In this document: piece after piece, positions 23,331 to 31,770 of the stretch
Numbering within the stretch: position 1 is the stretch's first letter
Layout of the letters: each line of letters begins with the position of its first letter
From: Chloroflexota bacterium
Lineage (GTDB): Bacteria; Chloroflexota; Limnocylindria; P2-11E
NCBI GenBank assembly: GCA_005881885.1
Contig: VBDX01000149.1
Location: forward strand, 1 to 35,470
Length of the DNA stretch: 35,470 nt
Reading direction: 5' to 3'
Program-made: the position numbers and the translations under genes
Notes under the pieces: model-generated
What the model was told of the DNA's origin: nothing
Database searches by the model: none
The model's input: the letters and a program-made list of their open reading frames with translations, nothing else

Positions 23331-26300
23331 ATGAGACGGATCCCGGCTCGCGCGTACGTGTTCGTCGCGGTCACCTGTTTGGTCGCCGCGCCGTTCGTCG
23401 CGCTCGGCATCCAGGACGTCCTGAATGACGAACCGCCGGGCATCGTGGCCTTCTACATCTGGGCCCTCTGCGTCCTCCTCTCGCTCCGTCCGATCCGCAT
23501 CGCTCCGAACGTCGAGCTCTCCGCGTCGGAAGTGGCGGTCCTGGCCGGGGTCGTCCTCCTAACACCGGGACAGCTCGCGCTCGTCGCGGCGTTTGCGCGC
23601 ATCGTCGTCGACCTCGCCACCCGCAAGTCGCCCGTGCGGCTCATCCGCAACAGCGCGGCGCAGGCGATCAGCGCCGGGACGGCCGCGATGGTGTTCCAGC
23701 TCATTCTCCAGTCGATGGCCGATCGAGTCATCGGCCCGGTCGCGGAGGTCATCGCCGCGGGCGCGCTCGCCGCCCTCGCGCTCGTCGTGCTCGACCTCGG
23801 TCAGATCCTCGCGCTACAGCTGATGCTCGGGACCGAGCAGATGAGCGGGCAGACCATGGGATGGATCAACCGCACCGGACGCGCGCAGCTCCTCTGGGGT
23901 CTCGCGGCGGTCATCGCGGTCGAGATCATCCTCGTGCAGCCATGGTTCCTCCTTCCGGGAATCCCGCTCTTCCTGCTCGGCTACCTCGACATCCGCGCGC
24001 GATTCATTGCCGAGCGCCGCGCGCGCCTTCTGGCCACGCTCGTCGAGGTCGGCCACGCGGTCGGCAGTTCGCTTGACCCGAACGAGGTCTTCCGGAACGT
24101 GTACCGGCAGGTTGCCGCGGTCATGGACGCGGACAACTTCTTCGTGGCGACGCTCGGACCGGACGGGTCGACCGTGCGATACCGCTTCCTCATGGATGGC
24201 GGGAAGGAGCTCGCGCCGATCGAGCGGCCACGTGCAGGCACCCTTGTCGGTGCGACCGTCGAGCGCGGGCCGCTGCTTCTTCGTGATATCGAGCACGACA
24301 GGGGGCGGCTCGGTCTCCCCGAACTCACGTCCTGGGGCGCGGTCGAGGAGCACTCGATCATCGTTGCGCCGCTCCGGCAACGCGACCTCGTGGTCGGCGC
24401 GATCTCCGCGCAAAGCCGCCGGCCGAGCGCATACGACGACGGCGATCTCCAGCTCCTCACCGCGATCGCGAACGAGGCGTCGATCGCCCTCGAGCGCGCG
24501 AACCTCTACGAACGCACCGCGATGCTGTCGAGGCGGCTTTTCGAGCTGCACCGCGTCGGGCTCGCGATCGCCGAAAGGACCGAGCTCGTCGACGTCACGC
24601 GGCTCCTCGCCGAATCGGTCGTCGGTCTCTTGAAGCCCGCGGTATGCGCGATCTACCTCGACAAGGGCGGAGACACGCTCGACTTCGCCTTCTCCACCGG
24701 CAAACCGGCGAGCGATGTCCTCGCCCTTCCCAAGAACACGCCACTGATGGCGCGCGTGCTCGAGTCCGGGCAGCCAGTCGCGCTCGCGCAGCGCGATGAC
24801 GCTCCGGAGAATGCGCGCAAGCTCCTCGAGCGCTTCGGCCATGAGGCGCTGCTCGTCCACCCGCTCCGCTCCGCCGACCAGACCGTCGGAGTGCTCTTTG
24901 TCACCTGGCGAGAGCCGCACCTCATGACCGATGACGAGCGCGAGCTCATCGGCATCCTCGCGGGCGTCGGTGCGTCGACGATCCGCTCGATCCGCCTCTA
25001 TCGAGAGCTGGACGACGCGTACCTCTCGACCGTATCCACGCTCATGTCGACGATTGTCGCGCGCGACCACTATCGCGAAGACCACCAGCGCAAGATCGCC
25101 GCGGATGCCGTGGCGATGGGCGAGCGGCTGGAGCTCTCGGAGAATGAGCTCCGCGACCTGCGCTACGCGTCGCTCTTCCACTCCCTCGGGAAGATCGGCG
25201 TGCCGGCCGCGATCCTCTCGAAGGCCGGACCGCTGACACCCGAAGAGAAGAAGATCATGCAGGAGCACCCGATCCTTGGGGCGCGCATCCTCGAGTCGAT
25301 CCGCTTCTTGCGCGGCGTGGTGCCCATCGTCCGTCACGCGAACGAGCGCTGGGACGGCGCGGGCTACCCCGATGGGCTCGCCGGCGAGCAGATCCCGCTC
25401 ACCGCCCGCATCCTCGCCGTCGCGATCGCCTACGAGTCGATGCTCGCCGATCGCCCATACCGGCCCGCCCGGCGCGAGGATCAGGCGCTCGCCGAGATCA
25501 AAGGGATGTCCGGCAAGTGGTACGACCCCACGGTCGTGAACGCGTTCGTCGCGATGATCGACGCGCGCGGCGTCATCCACGCGGCGGAGGAGGAGGTGCA
25601 GACGACCAGCCGCGAGCTCGCGATCCTCTCCGAGCTCACGCCCGAGTTCCACACCATCCTCGACCTGCAGCAGCTTCTTGACCGCACGCTCGTCGTGCTG
25701 CAGCGCGCCGTTCCCGGCGCCTCGCTCACGATCCTCCTCCACGACGAGCAGACCGACGAGCTGGTCGCGCGTGCGGTCGCCGGGACCTGGACGACGGTCG
25801 AGTCGCCCTCGCGTATCCCGACCGACCGGGGCATCTCGGGGTGGGTCTTCACACATCGGGAGGGGCAGATCGTCGACGACGTGCGCGCCGACCCGCGCTA
25901 CATCGGCGACCCGCGGGTGCGGAGCGAGCTCGTCGTGCCGCTCGTCTCGCGCGGCCGGACGGTGGGCGTGCTCGTGCTGAGCCATCAAACCGTGGCCGCC
26001 TTCAGCAAACGCGACCTGACACTCATGGAGACTGTGGGCGCGCAGATCGCCGCCCAGATCGAGGTCGCCGAGCTGCACGAGCGCCTGAAGCGCGCCGCCA
26101 ACACCGACGCGCTCACCGGAATCCACAACTTCCGCTACTTCTACGACCGCCTCGAGGAGGAGGTCGCGCGCGCCGAGCGCCACCAGTCGCCACTCGCCGT
26201 CGCGTTCTTTGACATCGACGAGCTGAAGAAGGTCAACGATACCTACGGTCACCTCGCCGGGAACGAAGTGCTCCGCATGCTCGGCCAGTCCATCAGCGAG

Positions 26301-26570
26301 CGGGTACGGACCGAGGACGTGCCCGCGCGGTACGGCGGGGACGAGTTCGCGATCGTGATGCCGGACACGCCGCGCGAGGAGGCCGAGAAGGTGGTCGTCC
26401 GGCTCATGGAGATCCTCGATGCGACTGAGGTGAAACTTCCGGGCGGCGGATCGATCAAAATGCCCGCGCGCTCGTGGGGCGTTTCCTCGTACCCTATGGA
26501 TGGGAAGACAGCAGAGGCCCTCGTCGAGAACGCCGACACACGCGCGTACGCCCGCAAGCGCACCCGATAA
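23331..26570 (+). CDS. Membrane GAF-GAF-(degenerate HD-GYP)-GAF-GGDEF protein
   Basis: 1079 residues, ATG preceded by GGAAGGGCAAGG. About six helices (1-230) anchor it. GAF-like domains lie at about 240-395, 400-565 and 775-915. An HD-GYP region (about 565-755) keeps the framework (LGKIGVP, ERWDGAGYPDGLAG, IPLTARILAVA) but has lost the catalytic HD pair: FHSLGK has H617-S618, and VADAYDAM is VAIAYESM. The C-terminal GGDEF domain (about 920-1079) is intact: RYGGDEFAI (GGDEF at 1002-1006), the inhibitory RxxD site R993-D996 and DIDELKKVNDTYGH. So it is probably a cyclic-di-GMP synthase with sensory GAF domains and an inactive or ligand-binding HD-GYP domain. Confidence 0.92.
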   Translation: MRRIPARAYVFVAVTCLVAAPFVALGIQDVLNDEPPGIVAFYIWALCVLLSLRPIRIAPNVELSASEVAVLAGVVLLTPGQLALVAAFARIVVDLATRKSPVRLIRNSAAQAISAGTAAMVFQLILQSMADRVIGPVAEVIAAGALAALALVVLDLGQILALQLMLGTEQMSGQTMGWINRTGRAQLLWGLAAVIAVEIILVQPWFLLPGIPLFLLGYLDIRARFIAERRARLLATLVEVGHAVGSSLDPNEVFRNVYRQVAAVMDADNFFVATLGPDGSTVRYRFLMDGGKELAPIERPRAGTLVGATVERGPLLLRDIEHDRGRLGLPELTSWGAVEEHSIIVAPLRQRDLVVGAISAQSRRPSAYDDGDLQLLTAIANEASIALERANLYERTAMLSRRLFELHRVGLAIAERTELVDVTRLLAESVVGLLKPAVCAIYLDKGGDTLDFAFSTGKPASDVLALPKNTPLMARVLESGQPVALAQRDDAPENARKLLERFGHEALLVHPLRSADQTVGVLFVTWREPHLMTDDERELIGILAGVGASTIRSIRLYRELDDAYLSTVSTLMSTIVARDHYREDHQRKIAADAVAMGERLELSENELRDLRYASLFHSLGKIGVPAAILSKAGPLTPEEKKIMQEHPILGARILESIRFLRGVVPIVRHANERWDGAGYPDGLAGEQIPLTARILAVAIAYESMLADRPYRPARREDQALAEIKGMSGKWYDPTVVNAFVAMIDARGVIHAAEEEVQTTSRELAILSELTPEFHTILDLQQLLDRTLVVLQRAVPGASLTILLHDEQTDELVARAVAGTWTTVESPSRIPTDRGISGWVFTHREGQIVDDVRADPRYIGDPRVRSELVVPLVSRGRTVGVLVLSHQTVAAFSKRDLTLMETVGAQIAAQIEVAELHERLKRAANTDALTGIHNFRYFYDRLEEEVARAERHQSPLAVAFFDIDELKKVNDTYGHLAGNEVLRMLGQSISERVRTEDVPARYGGDEFAIVMPDTPREEAEKVVVRLMEILDATEVKLPGGGSIKMPARSWGVSSYPMDGKTAEALVENADTRAYARKRTR

Positions 26571-26602
26571 CGCAAGGGGCAGTCGCTCTGTTGAGGTAGG
26601 CA

Positions 26603-26785
26603 ATGGGATCGGCGCTTCTCGATCTACTCACCGCGGATGGACAGGTCGCGTTCGTGCTCGCGGCGGTGATGCTCAGCAGTGTCGGCATGCTCACGATGCT
26701 GTGGCGACCGCGTCACGCCACGTATCGCCCGCACGACTGCCGCTCGCTGGCCTGCGGGTGGCTGGAGGAGAAGCCCCGGCCGTAG
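26603..26785 (+). CDS. Small single-helix membrane protein, 60 aa
   Basis: ATG with GAGGTAGGC nine bases upstream. One hydrophobic helix (VAFVLAAVMLSSVGMLTMLW) is followed by a basic segment with two cysteines (HDCRSLACGWLEE). No family recognised. It starts 33 bp after the giant cyclic-di-GMP gene and could be cotranscribed. The Cys/His-rich tail hints at metal or partner binding but this is speculative. Confidence 0.5.
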   Translation: MGSALLDLLTADGQVAFVLAAVMLSSVGMLTMLWRPRHATYRPHDCRSLACGWLEEKPRP

Positions 26786-26803
26786 CTCCGATACGCTGGT
26801 TTT

Positions 26804-27034
26804 GTGCGGCTTCAGATCACCCTCGATGAGGAGCTCGTCCGCGCCATAGATCGGCGTGTTGGACGCCACAAACGGAGCGCGTTCATCGCGCTGGCTACGC
26901 GGCGAGCGCTAGAGAATCAGCATCGCTGGGACCTCATCTTGTCTTCGCTTGGCACGATCAAGGACAGAGGCCATGCCTGGGATCGAGATGTGGCCGCATG
27001 GGTGCAGAGCCAGCGGCGCGGTGGCGGCGCGTAG
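26804..27034 (+). CDS. Ribbon-helix-helix antitoxin-like protein without partner
   Basis: GTG start; 76 residues. RLQITLDEELVRAIDRRVG followed by RSAFIALATRRAL is the RHH DNA-binding unit; the tail ALENQHRWDLILSSLGTIKDRGHAWDRDVAAWVQSQRR is the type that wraps a PIN-family toxin (the last part WDRDVAAWVQ is typical of such antitoxins). No PIN toxin follows: the next bases give only a dozen codons before a stop, then a nested hairpin. It is therefore an orphan antitoxin or a regulator. Start GTG lies 18 nt after the preceding gene. Confidence 0.72.
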   Translation: MRLQITLDEELVRAIDRRVGRHKRSAFIALATRRALENQHRWDLILSSLGTIKDRGHAWDRDVAAWVQSQRRGGGA

Positions 27035-27055
27035 CCTCGACCTGCTTGGGACTTG

Positions 27056-27083
27056 AGGACCAGCGCCGCTGGCGACAGGTCCT
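27056..27083 (+). terminator. Nested inverted repeat, possible terminator
   Basis: AGGACC (27056-27061) pairs with GGTCCT (27078-27083), enclosing a smaller CAGC-GCC-GCTG hairpin. It follows the orphan antitoxin gene and precedes the lipoprotein. No T-run is seen. Confidence 0.3.
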
Positions 27084-27146
27084 GGCGGCAGCGAGACCCA
27101 CTGGACACCTGACCGAGCGGTCCGCGAGATAGCGTCGCTTGCCGGC

Positions 27147-28247
27147 GTGTTCAAACTCACCATCGCCGCCATCCTCGTGCTCGCCGCTGCGTGCAGTCCG
27201 TCAGCGACTCCTTCGGCGGTGCCCGCCCAACCAGATGTTCCGAAGACGGCCGGTTCGCCCACGACATTGGCTAACGCCTCCTTCTCGAAACCGCGGATCG
27301 AGACCGAGGTCCAGCAGGTCTTCGAGCTCAACTACCAAGCGCGGACGCTGCGGCCAGGAGGCCAGTTCGGCGTCGACGCTCTGCGCGGGCTCGTGGGTGG
27401 TGCATACGGCGACTACACGCTGCCGCTCTTGGACCGCGAGATCCGCGACGCGCAAGCCGGCGTTCTGCAACAAGTGACCTTCAACGACATCGGCGTAAAG
27501 GTTGACCAGTGGCGTGGAGACGGCGGCTGGGGCTACGCCGAAGTGAGCGTTACCAGGACCCGCCAAGAAGTTCGCGCGGGCGCGAGCCCGAGCGCGGAGA
27601 CGGCGACGTATCGGTTCCGTCTGCAGCGCCAGCGCATCGGTGCCGATGGCGTTCTCTGGGTCATCTACGACTTCCTCAACCCCGCGACTGGCGGGTGGAT
27701 CTCGCAGCCGGTGACTACTCCGATCCCCGCGAGCGACACGCAGCTCGCAACGGAGCTGAAGTCTTTCTTCAACGAGTTCTATCAAGCGCGCACGCTCACG
27801 GCCCTACATGCATTCGATATGTCGAAGTCCGCAAGCTTCGTGGCGGGTACGTACGAGGCGTACACCATGCCTTTGCTCGAGCACGACCGGGCCGAAGCCG
27901 AGTCCGGCGGGCTCAAAGAAGTGCGGTACGCAGGCATTGCAGTGCGGCTTGAGAAATGGGATCCGCGGGCGACGGACCACGGTGGACTCGCGACGGCAGC
28001 GGTCACCCGAACGGCGTTCGTCACGAGGTCCAGCGGCGCCGAACCGCCGCAGGTGGGCACCTATGAGTTCCGCCTCCACCGCCATTACCACCCGCTTGTC
28101 TTCGCAGGCCCACCCGACCCCTCATATACAGGCCCAACCGCCCTGCTGAACTGGCTCATTGTCGACTTCCTCCGGCCGGACGTGAATCGCTGGGTCACCG
28201 ATCTGGCCGGAGCTACCACGATCGTCCCTGACGTCGGGCACTACTGA
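27147..28247 (+). CDS. Lipoprotein with two homologous tandem domains
   Basis: 366 residues, GTG start. Signal with lipobox LAAAC (C16), then a Ser/Pro linker. The remainder is two copies of one domain: residues 52-187 and 203-353. Matching motifs are YQARTL (63 and 212), YTLPLL/YTMPLL, VTRT (135 and 286), TYRFRL/TYEFRL and YDFLNP/VDFLRP. The fold is not recognised; an NTF2-like or similar alpha+beta domain is possible. It is an extracytoplasmic, membrane-anchored protein of unknown role. It is convergent with the lacI gene. Confidence 0.75.
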   Translation: MFKLTIAAILVLAAACSPSATPSAVPAQPDVPKTAGSPTTLANASFSKPRIETEVQQVFELNYQARTLRPGGQFGVDALRGLVGGAYGDYTLPLLDREIRDAQAGVLQQVTFNDIGVKVDQWRGDGGWGYAEVSVTRTRQEVRAGASPSAETATYRFRLQRQRIGADGVLWVIYDFLNPATGGWISQPVTTPIPASDTQLATELKSFFNEFYQARTLTALHAFDMSKSASFVAGTYEAYTMPLLEHDRAEAESGGLKEVRYAGIAVRLEKWDPRATDHGGLATAAVTRTAFVTRSSGAEPPQVGTYEFRLHRHYHPLVFAGPPDPSYTGPTALLNWLIVDFLRPDVNRWVTDLAGATTIVPDVGHY

Positions 28248-28259
28248 TAACGAGACTTG

Positions 28260-28276
28260 GCCGGCGGTCTGCCGGC
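28260..28276. terminator. Bidirectional stem-loop between convergent genes
   Basis: GCCGGC-GGTCT-GCCGGC forms a perfect 6-bp stem with a 5-base loop, in the 37-bp gap between the convergent lipoprotein and lacI-type genes. It is a plausible shared terminator. No T-run is present. Confidence 0.35.
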
Positions 28277-28284
28277 ACCGGCGC

Positions 28285-29322
28285 CTAGCGAATCCGACCA
28301 CCGTCCAGTCGAGCCACGCTCCCGCGGATAATGAGCGGCGCGCGCAGCGTATGCCGCGAGCCCTTCGTCTTTCGCGAGCTCGCAGCGCGATCGCCGATGA
28401 GACGCGCCGCGAGCTCGCCAACCTCGCGCATCGGCTGGCGCACCGTTGTCAGCGGCGGATCGACGACGCTCGATACCGGGATGTCGTCGAAGCCGACGAC
28501 CGACACGTCATCGGGAACGCGCAGGCCGCGGGCGCGGAGCGTGGCGATCGCGCCCAGCGCGAGCAGATCGCTCTGCGCGAAGATCGCGGACAGCTTGGGC
28601 GCGGACGCCAGGAGGCGTTCGGCCGCGCGCCGTCCGCTCTCCAGTCCCCAGTCAACGCACGGCTCCACCAGCGTCCGGTCCGCCGCGATGCCTGCGTCCT
28701 TGAGCGCGTCGCGGTAGCCGTCGAGTCGCGCGCGTGCCGACGGCCAGTCCAGCGGACCGGTGATCGTCCCGATGAGCCGATGGTTCTGAGCGACGAGGTA
28801 GCCCGTCGCCTCGTGACCGCCGCGGCGGTTGTCGATGTCCACGTGATCCGCACCAGCAAGGTCGATATCCGACGCCACGAGCACGGTGGGGATTCGGGCG
28901 ACCGCGTCCGCGAGGGGGTCGTCCTCCGCGAGCCGCAGCCGCGGGACCGCGACGATGAGGCCCTCGACCCTGCGCTCGAGCATCAGGTGTAGGTAGGTGC
29001 GTTCGTCGTCTTCGGAGCCTTCCTCGATGCTGCCGATGATCATGAAGTAGCCCCGTTTTCGTGCCTCCGCCTCGGCGCCGGCCACCGCTTCGGCGAAGAA
29101 GTGGTCGCTCACGTCGGTGGTGACCATCCCGAGCGTGTGCGTGCGTTGCGACGAGAGGCTCCGCGCCACCGCGCTGGGCACGTATTCGAGCTCCCGAACG
29201 GCGCGCAGGACTCGTTCGCGTGTCTCATCCGTCACGCTCTCATGGCCGTTGATCACACGGGAGACCGTCTGGTGCGAGACGCGGGCGCGTCGCGCGACGT
29301 CCCGGATGGTGGCGCCCTTCAC
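28285..29322 (-). CDS. LacI-family transcriptional repressor
   Basis: 345 residues from GTG at 29322, giving [30 protein letters not shown], the LacI helix-turn-helix; a GTG at 29358 would add 12 residues and touch the -35 of the divergent promoter. [21 protein letters not shown] is the hinge, followed by a periplasmic-binding-protein-like effector domain ([72 protein letters not shown]). It is divergent from the sugar operon and very probably represses it through the operator at 29383-29396, with a sugar or sugar-acid inducer. Confidence 0.93.
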   Translation of the reverse strand: MKGATIRDVARRARVSHQTVSRVINGHESVTDETRERVLRAVRELEYVPSAVARSLSSQRTHTLGMVTTDVSDHFFAEAVAGAEAEARKRGYFMIIGSIEEGSEDDERTYLHLMLERRVEGLIVAVPRLRLAEDDPLADAVARIPTVLVASDIDLAGADHVDIDNRRGGHEATGYLVAQNHRLIGTITGPLDWPSARARLDGYRDALKDAGIAADRTLVEPCVDWGLESGRRAAERLLASAPKLSAIFAQSDLLALGAIATLRARGLRVPDDVSVVGFDDIPVSSVVDPPLTTVRQPMREVGELAARLIGDRAASSRKTKGSRHTLRAPLIIRGSVARLDGGRIR

Positions 29323-29358
29323 CCGCCGAACTCTAGCCGCAGCTTTCCCGGACGCCAC

Positions 29359-29386
29359 TTGACAAGGTCGGAAATAGGGCTATGTT
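29359..29386 (+). promoter_or_regulatory. Promoter of the carbohydrate operon
   Basis: TTGACA (29359-29364) is a perfect -35; TATGTT (29381-29386) is a good -10 with a 16-bp spacer. The start would be near 29393, giving a leader of about 78 nt before the binding-protein ATG. Confidence 0.65.
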
Positions 29387-29396
29387 ACCGGTCACA
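29383..29396. promoter_or_regulatory. LacI-type operator overlapping the -10 and transcription start
   Basis: TGTTACCGGTCACA is a near-perfect palindrome (12 of 14 positions) with the central CG typical of LacI/GalR sites. It overlaps the -10 and start of the operon promoter, the right place for repression by the divergently encoded LacI protein. Confidence 0.65.
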
Positions 29397-29437
29397 TCGG
29401 AGAAGGAAGGTCGGGGAGATGGCGCCCACCGGGGGCC

Positions 29438-29451
29438 GGGGCGCAAGCCCC
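29438..29451 (+). other. GNRA-capped hairpin in the operon leader
   Basis: GGGGC-GCAA-GCCCC, a 5-bp GC stem closed by a GCAA tetraloop, lies between the operator and the binding-protein gene, about 12 bases before the AGGAGGG ribosome site. It could protect the mRNA 5' end or affect initiation. Confidence 0.45.
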
Positions 29452-29470
29452 CTGACCGCAGGAGGGCCTG

Positions 29471-30805
29471 ATGCCTGGCCTCTCACGCCGCAAAGTCCTG
29501 ATCGGAGCCGGCGCGATCGCCGCGGCCGCCGCCGCGACACCGATCCTCTCGGCCTGTCAGCCCACGCCGAAGACGGGCGGCAGCGGGAAGGTCGTCGTCA
29601 TGACCGACCCGAACGAGTTCAATGATGACGATCGCAAGACCCTCGAAAGCGCCACGAAGCTCAAGATCGAGGTGGTCAAGAGCGACCTGACCACGCTCTA
29701 CGCGATGTGGGCGGCGGGCAACTCTCCGGACATCTTCCGCGTCCAGGCCGCCGGGGTGCCCCAGTACATCTCGCGAAAGATGGTGAAGGACCTTCAACCG
29801 TACTTCGCCAATAGCAAGCTCCTCAAGATCGACGATCTTGCACCAGCGAACAACTTCTACAAATGGGACGGCAAGCAGGTCGGCAAGGGTGACCTCTACG
29901 GCATGGTCAAGGACTGGTCGCCCGACTTCACGCTCTACGCGTACACCAAAGCATTCGACGAGGCGAGCGTGAAGATCCCGAGTGACACCACGCCACTGAC
30001 GTACGACGAGCTTCGCGATCTCGCGAGGAAGGTCAACAAGAAATCCGCCGGCAAGCGCGTGTACTGGGGCTTCGTCCATTCGAACAACGACCAATGGATC
30101 GATCGGACCGCCATGAACATGCTCGCCGAGAAGAACCAGTCCCTCTACACCGACGACTTCTCGAAGCTCGTCATCGCCGCCAACCCCGAGTCCAACAAGG
30201 TCATCAGGTACCTCTATGACCTGGCCGCGGACGGCGTAAACCAGACGCCGATCGATCCGAGTCCGAACTGGATGGGCGCGGACTTCAACGAGGGCCAGAT
30301 CGCGATCCTCCAATACGGCTACTGGTTCAGCGCAATGGCCGAGAGCGACAAGACCAAGGGGAAGACGGTCTTCCTGCCCGCACCAACCTGGTCCGGCGTC
30401 CGGCGCGATCCAACGATGACGGCGACAGGTTGGGTCATCTCGTCTCAAACGAAAGATGCCGACGCGGCGTGGTCGGTGTTCGAGCAGTACATGGGGGGCA
30501 AGCCGGCGCAGGACCGCGCGAAGAGCGGCTGGGGCGTCCCCGGACTGAAGTCGCTGTACTCGCAGATGCCTCAACAGTCCGATTTCCAGAAGCAGGTGCA
30601 GCGGGTGCTTCAAGGTGAGCTCCCCAAGAGCGATTTCATCCTGCAGTTCAATCCCTACATAGGGGAGGAGACCTTCGCGACGAGCTGGAAGAAGAACCTC
30701 GAGCCCGCCCTAAAGGGCTCCATCAGCTTCGACAAGTTCGTCCAGAACATCGAGGCGGAGGTCAACACAGCGATCGCGGACGGCAAGCGCATCATCGGCG
30801 GCTAA
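29471..30805 (+). CDS. Sugar ABC transporter substrate-binding lipoprotein
   Basis: 444 residues, ATG with GGAGGG upstream. N-terminus has a twin-arginine-like SRRKVLIG, a hydrophobic alanine stretch and lipobox ILSAC (C29), so it is probably a Tat-exported lipoprotein. The mature part is a family 1-type extracellular binding protein: TDPNEFNDDDRKTLESATKL, AMWAAGNSPDIFRVQAAGVPQYI, FNEGQIAILQYGYWF and WVISSQTKDADAAWSVFEQYMGG. It delivers an oligosaccharide, glycoside or sugar acid to the two permeases encoded next. Its stop overlaps the first permease ATG (TAATG). The ligand cannot be read from sequence. Confidence 0.9.
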   Translation: MPGLSRRKVLIGAGAIAAAAAATPILSACQPTPKTGGSGKVVVMTDPNEFNDDDRKTLESATKLKIEVVKSDLTTLYAMWAAGNSPDIFRVQAAGVPQYISRKMVKDLQPYFANSKLLKIDDLAPANNFYKWDGKQVGKGDLYGMVKDWSPDFTLYAYTKAFDEASVKIPSDTTPLTYDELRDLARKVNKKSAGKRVYWGFVHSNNDQWIDRTAMNMLAEKNQSLYTDDFSKLVIAANPESNKVIRYLYDLAADGVNQTPIDPSPNWMGADFNEGQIAILQYGYWFSAMAESDKTKGKTVFLPAPTWSGVRRDPTMTATGWVISSQTKDADAAWSVFEQYMGGKPAQDRAKSGWGVPGLKSLYSQMPQQSDFQKQVQRVLQGELPKSDFILQFNPYIGEETFATSWKKNLEPALKGSISFDKFVQNIEAEVNTAIADGKRIIGG

Positions 30806-31770
30806 TGGCCGGCGCGACGCAGGTCCTGCCACGAACGATGCCGCGGCCCGCCGCATGGCGCCGCCGCGGCGTGCGTCGAGCGGTGACCTTCTACCTGCTG
30901 ATCTCTCCGTGGCTGCTCGGATTCGTGGTCCTGAGCGCGGTCCCGCTCGTGGGAGCGTTTCTCATGTCGTTCACGAATTACGACGGGCTGAACCTCGACT
31001 ATGTCCGCTTCGTCGGGACCGACAACTACCTCCGCGCGCTCGGCGACTCCGACGCGCAGTACGCGCTGGGCCGCACGCTGCTCCTCATGGCCGTGGTCGT
31101 CCCGGTCGGGCTCGTACTGCAGCTTGTGCTCGCGCTGATGGTGAACCAGCCGATCCGCTTCTCGAATGTCTTTCGAACGATCTTCTATCTGCCCTACGTC
31201 GTTCCCGTCGTGGCCGGAGTCTGGATCTGGAAGATCTTCGTCGACCCGACCGGTGGGCTGCTCAACGCGCTGCTCGGTGTGGTGCTGCCGGACGTCAACG
31301 TTCGCTGGCTCGTCGAGTATCCGACGGCCGTGCTTGCGGTCCTCACGATCTGGGGCGCTGCGGGTGGCGGAATGGTCGTCTTTCTCGCGGGACTTCAGGG
31401 GATCCCCGCCGAATACCGCGAGGCGGCGATGATCGACGGCGCGAGTCGCGCGCAGGTCACGCGCTACATCACGCTTCCGCTTCTCACTCCGGTGATCTTC
31501 TTCAACCTCGTCACCGGGATCATCGTCGCGCTCCAGATCCTCGTGCAGCCGATGCTGCTCTCGCCCGGCATCCTCGGTCTGAGTCCCGGCACCGTGCCGC
31601 CGCGCGACAACTACCTCTATGTGGTGCATGCGTATATCGAGATCTTCACGAAGCAGCTCTTCGGCTACGGTTCGGCGCTGCTCTGGGTCCTCTTCGCGGT
31701 CGTCCTGGGACTCACCGTCCTCCTGTTCAAGACGAGCCGCCGGTGGGTCTTCTACGGGGTCGAGCCGTGA
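30805..31770 (+). CDS. Sugar ABC transporter permease (MalF/UgpA type)
   Basis: 321 residues with six transmembrane helices. The N-terminal TFYLLISPWLLGFVVLSAVPLVGAF and the EAA loop EYREAAMIDGASRAQVTRYITLPLLTP, which docks the ATPase, identify a CUT1-family permease. The C-terminus ends with RRWVFYGVEP. It pairs with the following permease. No ATPase gene is in this operon, so a shared MsiK/UgpC-type ATPase elsewhere probably serves it. Confidence 0.93.
   Translation: MAGATQVLPRTMPRPAAWRRRGVRRAVTFYLLISPWLLGFVVLSAVPLVGAFLMSFTNYDGLNLDYVRFVGTDNYLRALGDSDAQYALGRTLLLMAVVVPVGLVLQLVLALMVNQPIRFSNVFRTIFYLPYVVPVVAGVWIWKIFVDPTGGLLNALLGVVLPDVNVRWLVEYPTAVLAVLTIWGAAGGGMVVFLAGLQGIPAEYREAAMIDGASRAQVTRYITLPLLTPVIFFNLVTGIIVALQILVQPMLLSPGILGLSPGTVPPRDNYLYVVHAYIEIFTKQLFGYGSALLWVLFAVVLGLTVLLFKTSRRWVFYGVEP

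Noticed and set aside
20567-26587. Exact 12-mer GGGGCAGTCGCT at two intergenic sites, considered as an attachment or repeat site on its own
   Set aside because: A few dozen chance 12-mer pairs are expected in 35 kb of GC-rich DNA; kept only as minor support for the repeat hypothesis.
23814-26603. A 929-codon open frame antisense to the cyclic-di-GMP gene
   Set aside because: It lies wholly opposite a clear multidomain gene; the protein is Arg/Asp/His-rich as expected from antisense of GC-rich codons and shows no domain.
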